Shown: in pieces, positions 55,432 to 64,000 of the stretch
Layout: each line of letters begins with the position of its first letter
Position numbering within the stretch: the stretch's first letter is position 1
Source: Oryzias latipes
Lineage: Eukaryota > Chordata > Actinopteri > Beloniformes > Adrianichthyidae
Direction: 5' to 3'
DNA: 64,000 nt
Assembly (NCBI RefSeq): GCF_002234675.1
Contig: NC_019865.2
Location: 1,523,958 to 1,587,957 of the forward strand
Notes under the pieces: model-generated
Seen by the model: the letters and a program-made list of their open reading frames with translations, nothing else
Databases searched by the model: none
Told to the model about the DNA's origin: nothing
Made by a program: the position numbers and the translations under genes

Positions 55432-57288
55432 CATACATCAATGACATAGCATTGCCTTGGTAGGTGCAGATCACCAGACATTAAACAAGTAAACAAGATT
55501 TCAGCCAAAGTCACAAGACAAACTAAAAATAGGCCATTATTTCAGCTCAAAGCCCATCTTCTTAATCCTTAACAGTTTTGGGCACAAGCTTAATGTTTAG
55601 GCATTTAAACATTCCTCTAAGTATATTTTAAACTCCAGTGTGTTTTCTCCTCCAAGTTAAGAGCAGCATGTTGGTGACCTAAATACCTTTCTCTGTAAAC
55701 AAGCTGGATGAACTGCAGTGACACGCCATGATATGTCTCAATGACTGTGTCGCAACAGCCCGAGGGTCACCATGCAAGAGTGTACAGACCACCAAAAGGA
55801 AATAAAACACCTCTTTTTCCTGATAAGTATGAAATACAAGAGATTGTAAATCCTCATATTTCAGTCACACTTATCCACATAATTACACAAATTTAATAAC
55901 TGACTAAAATACAAAATACTAAAAACTAATAAAACTTTACAGTTGGTTACTGGCTCACTAACACCACCTCATACCTGTTAACATTTAAAATATACTTTTT
56001 TTTAAATATACTTTTTTTAAAAAGTAGAAATGCTTCCTGTTACAAAATAGTTACTGAACAAAAGCTCCTGACTGGACCACACAGCCGTGACAGCACGACC
56101 ACGTGACTTCCCGCAGCTTTAGCCCCAGAAAGACGTCGGAATAAGCACCTCAAAAGATTAAGACCTCGTTTTAAACCAAAAATTATATATAATTTAGAGA
56201 AGTTTGTCGTGTTTTTTTTTACAGCTTTGAAAGGCGCTGGACAGAAAAGTGTCCCGCTGTCCACATGACCTTGCGTGGAACGAAGCATGTCTCGTGCCGG
56301 GTTAGCCTTTTTTTTTGCTAATGTTCTACCCGTTGGAAGCTATGAGACGAAGAGGATTTTTACCCCTTAGAGAAAACGCGCAGTGCAATTTGCTTATCAG
56401 CAGCAAGGCGAAAGCAGGAGTAGTGCCACGTGTTTGTTTCCCCTCAGTCATGACGATTAGCATCAAAAACATTTTTGATAAACTTGGAGGAAAAAAGGGG
56501 GAATGGATGGATTTTATTTAATTTTTTGAAAGCACGACCTTTAAATTAAGACGTCTTTACCAGATTTGCTCTACAATATAAACAGATCAATAAATTTTTT
56601 TGGTCAAATGCTTAATAAAAAAAAAATCTGATACACGTGTGAGAAACAAATACTTAAGCTACGTAAAAAATAATATAGGTCTGGGCCAGCGCGTGTTAAG
56701 TGTATTTAGCATCGGCTTCTTTCTTCGGATTAAATTTGATGCAAAAAAACTACCTTAAATATATGACATGAAAGTTACCAGTATCAAAACAAATATTAAA
56801 GCTACTAATAATGAATTTAACCCACCAATAACTGTTATTTCAGTCTCGTAGAACGGTGACAAAGAAAAATGATCCAAGCTAACGGGACTAGATAACAAAG
56901 AAGCTAGGTAGGTGTGGAACCAAACCAGCGCCGGCGTTTAATTAAATAATATATCACGTCTTTACGCAAGTATATTCTCTCGTTCCAGACAAATGTCCCA
57001 TCCTCGGCGTCCGACAAACATAAGTTCAGAGACGCCTTTTGTTCATTTACAGCTAGGCCGCTAAAGATGCTAGGTGGCTAGCAGGAGCTAGCTTGGGCCC
57101 TGGTGAGATTTATGTGGGGCGAGAAAACGCTCGCCCCCACCCAGGCCCAGTTGCTGCGTGAATCTAAACGTCGCTCATTTAAAAAAAAATACACCGGACA
57201 ATTACAAGAAAACAGAAACCTGATACATTAAAAATACATACTTTAGTGTTTTGACAAGCAGGATAAATTATAAATTAAATAACGTACC
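55432..57288. other. CSDE1 5' intron; no gene recognised
   Basis: This AT-rich sequence lies between the nested hAT cluster and the CSDE1 promoter exon. Some small 5'-UTR exons may exist and would not be visible by translation. Nothing else is recognised. Confidence 0.45.
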
Positions 57289-57400
57289 CCAACAGCTTTC
57301 AGCACTGTCACCAGCGCCGCTAGAAGCAGCACGGCACATTACGTAGTGATTAGACCTGCAACTCTCGCGATACGTAACAACTGTTTTTTCTGCTTTTTTG
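57289..57400 (-). promoter_or_regulatory. csde1: CSDE1 promoter and first untranslated exon
   Basis: On the minus strand, GCTGTTGGG is followed by the donor GTACGTTATT, placing an exon boundary at about 57,289. The upstream side (57,300-57,380) is CpG-bearing. It includes TATCGCGAGA on the minus strand (57,363-57,372), nine of ten bases of the palindrome TCTCGCGAGA found at many housekeeping promoters. Confidence 0.6.
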
Positions 57401-57479
57401 CCCCCAGACTTTATTGACAAACAACACATTACAACCACAATGAGAATGTCTCAGGGGGGAAAATGGGGGAAATGGTCAC

Positions 57480-57665
57480 ATATTGCAAAATTATATAAAA
57501 ATTATATACAAAATTATAATATATAATGAAAAGATTATATATTTAATAAAAAAATATATAATATATAATAAAAATATATAACATATGATTTTGTATGTGT
57601 TATTTACAAAATATATGTATGTATGTATGTATGTATATACATATATATACACATACATATACAAC
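57480..57665. repeat. AT-rich microsatellite: ATATAA runs, (TATG)n and (TATA)n
   Basis: Runs of AAAATTATATA and ATATATAA are followed by about six TATG units (57,610-57,635) and TATACATATATATACAC. It lies between the CSDE1 promoter and the L1-like fragment. Confidence 0.9.
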
Positions 57666-57689
57666 ATAAGAGAAAATGAATCATTAATT

Positions 57690-59560
57690 CAAAAACCTTT
57701 GGGGTTTAATACATTTTAAAATTTTCAAAAATCAAATCAGTTCGAATTGCCTTTTGGTTTTGCAGTTGTTTGATAATGGTGCAGTACTGATCGATTTCAC
57801 TCTAAAAATGCTGGAATTTAGGTTTGGAGTTCGACCATTTAGCTTTATGAACATGGAATTTTGCTAATAGCAAAAACAATTGTGTGATAAAGATACAATC
57901 TTTGTCTACTTTGACATTAAGGTAACCCAGAATAATTTCTTTATCCAAATATTTAACAGTTTGTTTAGTTATATTTCCAATATAGTTTTCCACTTCCATC
58001 CAAAACATATTTGTATGTCTGCAGTCCACAAACAGGTGATAAATAGTTTCTTCCTGAGTCCCACAGAATGAACAAGATAGGTCCATGTCCACAACAAATC
58101 TACTCAAAGTTTTTTTGGCAGGATATACACAATGCAATATTTTGAAGTACACCTCTTTTATTTTTTTATTTAAACATTATTTATTACTAGTAGTCCAGAG
58201 AGAGTTTAAATTCTCTTCCCAAAGCTGTAATACCTCGAAATGGACATTTTTAAATATGAAGGGCCAGAACCTGAGCAACTAGTGAAAAGAGGAAAGGGCT
58301 AAGAGGACATCCCTGCCATATTCCTCTGTTTGTGTCAAATCTAGGAGTTGTGCCATGTGCAACTTTAATGGAGCTGTTGCATCCATTGTACAGACCCTCC
58401 ATCACTTTTAAAAATCTTTTACCAAATCCAAATTCTTTTATAACTGGAGTCATAAAACTGTGACTAATTATGTCAAATGCCTCGTAAAAGTCAACAAATA
58501 AGATAAAACCATCATCTCTAATATGTTCATTATAATCAATCATTTCTACTATTAATCTGGGAGCCGGTTTAGCTCGTGTTTGCGGCGCCTTCTGTCCGTG
58601 AAACCAGGGTTCGACTCCAGGCTGCTCCCTGCTCCCTTCTCTACCTCTGTGCCGGTCCTAAGCCCAGTTTGAGAAGGTTGCGTCAGGAAGGGCATCCGGC
58701 ATAAAAACGTTGCCAAATTTACCACGCCCTGTTTACCACGCGTTCGCTGTGGCGACCCCTGATGGGAGAAGCCGAAAGAGGAAGAAGATATCTAGTATTA
58801 ATCTGATATTGTTGGCAATATTTCTACCAGGCATGAAAGCAGATCATTCTTCTTCAATAATGTTATCCAGTCCTGGTTTTAATCTTTTGGTAAAAATGAG
58901 AGCAAATATTTTAGCATCATTGTTTAACAGACTAATTGGTCTCCAGTTTTCTATGCATAATTTATCTTTTTGTGGTTTGGGGATGAGTTTGATGATGCCT
59001 TGTCTGAGAGTTGGGGGCAATATACCAATTTCTAACACTTCTTCAAATAAATTAGCTAGAAAAGAGGTTAATTTGGCAATAAAACATTTATAAAACTCAC
59101 TTGTTAGTCCTTCATTTGCTGGACTTTTATTATCTTTAAGAGATTTACTACAATTTTCAACTTCCTCTGTTTTAATTTTCTGGTCACAAGACTTTTCAAA
59201 GGTTTCAATTACTTTTCCAATCTTTTCTTTAATATTGTTGATAAATAGTTCAATATCTTCTTCTCTAAAGCAAATTTTAGTGTAAGTTTCCTGATAGAAT
59301 TTTGCAACATATTGAGAAACCTTTTTTGTATCTTCACTTATTGAATTACCAATTTTAATTTGACGCAGACAGGAAATTTCAAAATCTCTTTGTTCTCAGT
59401 TGAAAAAGTATTTAGTACATTTTTCACCTTGTTCTAACCATTTTCTTCTGGATCTAACAAAGGCTTCTCCTGCTTTTTCTTCATATACTTTATTCGATTC
59501 TGATTGCAAAGAAATTAGTACGTTTTGTTGTAGATTAATTCGTTTTCATTGATAATCATT
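57690..59560 (-). mobile_element. L1-like LINE fragment, minus strand, interrupted by a SINE
   Basis: Minus-strand translations give reverse-transcriptase pieces in order: LIPKPQKDKLCIENWRPISL (about 59,038-58,844), the SINE interruption, then FVDFYEAFDIISH, GFGKRFLKVM and GIWQGCPLSPFLFSL (58,543-58,250). The C-terminal zinc-knuckle-like part follows (SCFCGTQEE-type, SFCGTQEETIYHLFVDC) to 57,802. Many breaks show that it is inactive. It differs from the L1 at 4.7-7.4 kb. It fills the spacer between the divergent CSDE1 and SIKE1 promoters. Confidence 0.8.
58560..58791 (+). mobile_element. 232-bp tRNA-derived SINE with RTE-like tail, inserted in the L1 fragment
   Basis: The head has GGTTTAGCTCGTGTTTG (A-box region) and GGGTTCGACTCC (B-box). 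The tail TGTGGCGACCCCTGATGGG, then GCCGAAAGAGGAAGAAG, is nearly identical to the 3' end of the RTE-like LINE at 10,343-10,385. The flanks CTACTATTAATCTG (58546-58559) and CTAGTATTAATCTG (58792-58805) are a 14-bp target duplication with one mismatch. Confidence 0.9.
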
Positions 59561-59589
59561 ATTTTTCCTTATCATTATTGTCTTTGAAT

Positions 59590-59893
59590 GCATCATAAGA
59601 GGGGGCGGGGAAAACGCGGAAGTGACGTCATCATTGATCGCAGTGTATCGTCTGCTTGACGGATAGGTGGGGGTACTTTTAAAGCGTTTGTTTGCTGTTT
59701 TGACCGTTTTCTCCATACCGTGTGAAAACAGTGCAGGCGTTAGGCGGGAAAGTTCCCGCAAGGCTTGTGCTCGGAAGCGCCGCGGTTACGCGCCGAGCTC
59801 GAGCCAACTTAGTTGGAGGGAGTTTCGCTGGAACCGCGCTCGTGAAGCAGGGGCTCGATCGCGTCGCCCCGCGGACCTGACGCTTTCCAGTAA
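59590..59893 (+). promoter_or_regulatory. sike1: SIKE1 promoter with ETS-CRE composite and E2F-like palindrome
   Basis: The GC-rich block directly upstream of the SIKE1 start carries GGGGGCGGGG (59,601-59,610), CGGAAGTGACGTCA (ETS site fused to a full CRE, CRE at 59,623-59,630) and the palindrome GCGGGAAAGTTCCCGC (59,744-59,759), which resembles paired E2F sites. No TATA box is seen. Motif meaning is from general knowledge; binding is inferred. Confidence 0.6.
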
Positions 59894-61555
59894 ATGGCCT
59901 GCACTTTGGAGAAAGTGTTGGGCGACGCTCGGACCCTCCTCGAGAGGCTGAAGGAGCACGACACGGCCGCCGAGGGTCTGATCGAGCAGTCCGGGGCCCT
60001 CAGCCGCAGAGTGCAGGACATGAAGGAGGTGGGAAATGCCCTTCCGGAGAAGGTAAAGACTCGGCGGATGAGACGTTCAGGTGCTGGGCGGCCATAGCTG
60101 CTGAAAATACCAGTGGGATTTTTTAATGGATAACTTTTGCTAGTAAATAACATGTTAGTACATTTTGTTTGACAGCACTTGGAAGACAATGCAGAACTAC
60201 GGGAGCTCACAAAGTACAAACCTCATGTTCTTCTGACCCAAGAAAACACTCAAATCAAGGATCTGCAGCAGGAGAACAAAGGTAGGATTCTGTTCGGGCG
60301 GTTTCCACGGTGGGTCGTGTTTGTTCTAACCCTCTGGGTGGACTTTCTCCTCAGAATTATGGCTGTCTCTTGAAGAACACCAGTACGCTCTGGAACTCAT
60401 CATGGGTCGGTACCGCAAGCAGATGCTGCAGCTGATGATGGCAAAGAAGGAGCTGGACACCAAACCGGTTCTGAGCCTCCACCAGGATTACGCCAAAGTA
60501 CAGCGTCTTTCACACCATCTTTGTGCAGCGTGACATCGTCTCTTTGAGGGCCGGCTTTGGGAGAAAACTCGTGGCGTTTTTACTTGTCTCTACAGGAAGT
60601 GCAGAACAAGGTGGAGCAGATATGCGAGATGGGTCAGGTGATGAGAAGAGCCGTTCAGGTGGACGATCAGCACTACTGCTCCGTTCGAGAGAGGCTGGCT
60701 CAGCTGGAGGTGAGTACCGACGATCGAGCCTCTTTCCCCAAGAGGTCAGAGGTCATTTCTTCCCCCTAAAGCAGTATTAAAAGCAGCAGAGGGGACGGAG
60801 GAGGGCCCACGAAAACCTTCACAACAGCAGACGTTTGTCACAAGAACCAAAGATCTGAGAAGGAACTCCTTTTGTTTTGGTCCATCCATCCATTTCACCT
60901 CCAGATCTGACTTCACTGCGTCACTTAAAACTTACAGAAACCTTTTTTTTTCTCTTAAAAACTTCCAGAGATAAAGTTGTAGCCTGAAGGTTTTGAACGA
61001 AATGTCTTTTTCTAAAAAACAGGAAGCTGTCCAGTAAAACATTCTAAAGATCACATATTTGTTTGATTCTTGCAGCTTTATTGCATAAATGTTCTTTTTT
61101 CCTATAAAATCATTTTATATACATTAAAAAAACTAAGAATGATGAAAACTGCTGTGTTTAGGCAACTCAGTCCCAGGTTGGCGTTTTTAACAAGACTTTG
61201 GTTTTTTTCAAATGTTCTATGTAAAATACTTTAATACAGAGAATGTAGGCATTTGTCTTTATTTCATACTCTTCTTTTATCTAGAACAACAAACAATATA
61301 GGCAGTACAACATTTTAATTGTGAAAGACGTGTAAATCTTATCACATGTACACATTTAAATCTTTTGTTTTAGTGAAGAAGAAAAGTAGTAGATGGAGTC
61401 CGTTGGGAGGAAAGTATTCAGTCTCTTGGTTTTTTTCTCTCTTTCAGATTGAGAACAAGGAGCTTCAGGACCTTTTGGTCATCAGCAAAGAAAGCATCAA
61501 AATGTCAAAAAAAGAAGAACCCCACCAGCCTGAAGCAGCAGAACCGACTTCATGA
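59894..61555 (+). CDS. sike1: Suppressor of IKBKE 1, complete
   Basis: SIKE1 is a coiled-coil protein that binds IKK-epsilon/TBK1 and dampens antiviral interferon signalling. It is also part of the STRIPAK phosphatase complex with SLMAP. Five exons join in phase: 59894-60052, 60176-60281, 60355-60497, 60596-60709 and 61448-61555, encoding 209 aa (human 207). Recognisable strings are [20 protein letters not shown] at the start, [56 protein letters not shown] and the C-terminal [10 protein letters not shown]. Most of the protein is predicted coiled coil. An AATAAA at 62,079-62,084 is a probable poly-A signal. The ATG at 59894 starts the conserved N-terminus. Confidence 0.96.
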
Positions 61556-62166
61556 GCTCCATCGAGCTCTGCGTGTGAATTTATTCCCTCAAATGGATTT
61601 ATTTATAGAAAGTCATACGGCATCTTTAATACAAAAAAAAGATCTATCATCTTGTCTGCAGCTAAGATAATAATTAAAGTGTTACTGTGGACGGCATTCA
61701 ATTAGCTGTTCTTTGAGGTGTATTTATTAGATTCTAACACGTGCTGTCAAAGTAGATTTAAAGTATTTTTTTGCCAAAGATATATATTTAATCGTCATAG
61801 TTTTTTTGGACCCCTGATGTTCACACAATCTCTACTGCCTCCTATTAAAGCCAAGCACCGCTCTGTTTCACAACAGAGAGGACCTTTGGGGAAAACAAGC
61901 AGTTTATTCTGATTATATTTACCTGTTTGTTTGAATGAACAGAAGTTTGGTTTGTGCTGTTGCATTTTGTGCAGTAGGTGTTTTTTAATTTTTTTGTATG
62001 AATGAAAAACGTTCTGTTTTCATCTCAGGAATTCAGTTTAACTTCATGGTTTGGTGTAAAACAAAATCAAACGATAATAATAAAAGAAGTGTTTTTCCAA
62101 GGCATTTGAGGTGTTGTCCCTTCTTCGAACGCAGGGCGGCAGCATCGAGTCAACTTACTAAAAACC

Positions 62167-62176
62167 TATCGCGAGA
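62167..62176 (+). promoter_or_regulatory. TATCGCGAGA element upstream of MICOS10
   Basis: The sequence matches nine of ten bases of TCTCGCGAGA, a promoter motif recognised by BANP. It lies 224 nt before the MICOS10 start codon. It is the same ten-mer as in the CSDE1 promoter, in each case reading in the gene's sense direction. Confidence 0.5.
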
Positions 62177-62399
62177 TCGGAAAAAGTACAGCGCAAACGC
62201 TTTTAGGCTATTAAAAACCTATCAAATCACCTTTTCACGCAACTTTCATAATTTCCATTAGTTTGGTTGTAACAATATTTGTCACATTTAAGTGACATTT
62301 TAAAAAGACAATCGTCAGAAAGCTCGGATTTCCCACAGAACCTAAACGCCGCATGAGCCCTATATTTGACAGTTGTCGTTTTAAGCTAACGGATCCAGA

Positions 62400-63651
62400 A
62401 TGTCTGAAAGGGAACTGGGGAGGAAGCTGGACCGATGCCTGGCAGATGGTGTCATTAAACTGGGTAAATAGAGTCGTGTTTGTCCGGTTTTGTCAACCTG
62501 AAAACGAAAAACAAATATTTTGGACTTTGTCATTGATGGGGAGCGAAGCTAACTAGCTAGCCACAAGGGCTCAGGGAGGACAGCTACGTCATCAGCGGCG
62601 GCTTTTATTAGACTTTTCTTTAACTGCAGATCTCACTATCTTTTTTATTACTCTACAGTTTGAAGTATTGAAGTAAACCATATGGTTTTAAAGTGATTTT
62701 TATCCTATGAGGTGAATTTGTTTTGCTTTCTCTTTTGGAGAACATTCGCTAACGCGCCGCACTTTATCATCTTTTCTTATCATAACTAAGTTCTATAGTT
62801 GATGCAGATTCTCGGTCTGTATTTTAATATGGATGGGTTGGTCGCAGATGTTCTTAGGAACACGGTCCAAAACCCTTTAAACTGCGTTTCTTTCTGAACC
62901 TTGGTTGGAGAAAATCTCGGAATGTCTGAGTCAGAATGTTTTATTTTCATATTCCAGAGCTTAAACACCAGTCCTAATGTGAATAAACATTAAATGTACA
63001 TTAAATGTTTGTAAAAAATCATTTAGCAGCTGCTAATGCTGGGTTCTGTGTATTTTTTATTTATTTAGGTTTAATTTAATTTGTTGCAGATGTTTTTCTG
63101 TTGTGTTGAACCTGAAGGTCACTTTGATTTGGCTTGAATATCACTTTTTGGTTTTTGGATGTCTTTTTTTGCTGCTGCGGACTAAAGAATTTCCCCATGG
63201 TGGGATGAATAAAGTCTCATCTTATCTTCTGTGTTCCAGGAACTGGACTGGGCTTAGGAATCGTCTTTTCTGTTCTGTTCTTCAAAAGTAATCACCTGTT
63301 TTCTCTCTCTGTGCACATGACACCTTTTGTAAACCAGGACAACGTCGCCGTCATCCTAACGTTTTACTGTCATCACTGTGGTTTGTAGGGCACGCCTGGC
63401 CCATTTCGTTTGGCTCCGGAGCGGGTCTCGGCATGGCGTACGCCAACTGCCAGAACGACCTGAGGTGGCATTATTTGCTGCACAGAAACCCGAAGGTGGC
63501 TTTGGCTGATGAGACGACACAGAGGTGAACCTCGTTCACGACCCCAAACGAGTAAATTTACGAACCCGACAAACGTTTGGATGACGCTTCTGACGCCGTG
63601 TGGAAACCACAGGAGTGATTCTCTGTTTTTCTTTGCAGGATCCATGACTAG
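62400..63651 (+). CDS. micos10: MICOS complex subunit Mic10, complete
   Basis: Mic10 is a small hairpin protein of the inner mitochondrial membrane that oligomerises to bend cristae junctions. Four exons join in phase: 62400-62463, 63240-63287, 63389-63524 and 63639-63651, giving 86 aa (human 78). The start is MSERELGRKLDRCLADGV. Two glycine-rich membrane segments follow, TGLGLGIVFSVLFF and WPISFGSGAGLGMAYANC, with the GxGxGxG pattern essential for oligomerisation in the family. The C-terminal tail from WHYLLHRNPK is hydrophilic and slightly longer than in mammals; it ends RIHD. An AATAAA lies at 63,789-63,794. A second GT inside exon 3 (63,465) could shorten the tail but is not needed. Confidence 0.95.
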
Positions 63652-64000
63652 AAGAACTCAAGGACATATTTAATGAAGGTTTTGCAGCTTTTTTCTGTTT
63701 GGCCCGTCTGCTTTTGGACTCCTCAGCAGCTCGGTTCCACCTCTGTTGATGACGATGTGCCTGTTTATCACCGTCTGTATGTCTGTTTAATAAAAGAATC
63801 CAGGAAGAGTGTCAGACATTCATCTGTCTGAACGCTTGAGCACCAAAAGCTTTGGATTCTGCAGCAAATGCTTTCTGCAGGACAGTGAGGGAGTTTTCAA
63901 GTCCAACTTGGAGAGGAGGGGGGGGGGGGGGGTACTCCATAAGGCGGCGGGCTAAGGTGAAGGTCAGCGGCGGAAACGATCGACCAGGTGAGTCTGATCT

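Noticed and set aside
58560..58640. tRNA gene
   Set aside because: The A-box and B-box regions are present, but the cloverleaf is degenerate and it continues into a LINE-like tail with target duplications. It is a SINE.

Overview
The window is nuclear DNA of a ray-finned (teleost) fish. The genes are spliced vertebrate genes with GT-AG introns, and the non-coding DNA carries typical fish repeats: several hAT families, L1-like and RTE-like LINEs, and tRNA-derived SINEs. The species cannot be named from the sequence alone. I rebuilt the gene models by hand from exon translations, splice sites and reading-phase continuity.

Layout, left to right. (1) 19-13,164, minus: DENND2C, cut by the left edge, with a probable 5'-UTR exon in a CpG-rich promoter at about 19.6-20.0 kb. 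Its 8-kb first coding intron is packed with an L1-like LINE, a long perfect palindrome and nested DNA transposons. (2) 13.4-17.6 kb: a hAT nest holding a 583-codon transposase ORF. (3) 20,888-33,736, minus: a complete AMPD1 (muscle AMP deaminase) of 15 coding exons and 733 aa. Its first intron carries a 1.4-kb array of a 12-bp minisatellite with a 473-bp higher-order period. (4) 37,237-38,684, plus: an N-terminal RASSF (RASSF7/8-like) gene. (5) 41,420-49,687, minus: complete CSDE1/UNR (797 aa), with two further in-frame N-terminal exons to 51,450 and a 5'-UTR exon at about 57.3 kb. (6) 59,894-61,555, plus: complete SIKE1 (209 aa). (7) 62,400-63,651, plus: complete MICOS10 (Mic10, 86 aa).

The set DENND2C-AMPD1-CSDE1-SIKE1 matches the block around NRAS on human 1p13. 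I found no NRAS exon here; the RASSF gene, which has a Ras-association domain, occupies the AMPD1-CSDE1 interval instead. These genes do not form one pathway: DENND2C is a Rab regulator, AMPD1 acts in muscle purine metabolism, CSDE1 controls mRNA translation and stability, SIKE1 acts in innate signalling and STRIPAK, and MICOS10 shapes mitochondrial cristae.

There are no bacterial-type operons, CRISPR arrays or rRNA genes. The most unusual content is in the repeats (same-site hAT insertion, the higher-order minisatellite, a 43-bp-arm palindrome, a LINE and SINE sharing a tail) and in CSDE1 splicing (an 81-nt intron that is open in frame, a GC-AG intron, and a 105-residue alternative N-terminus).
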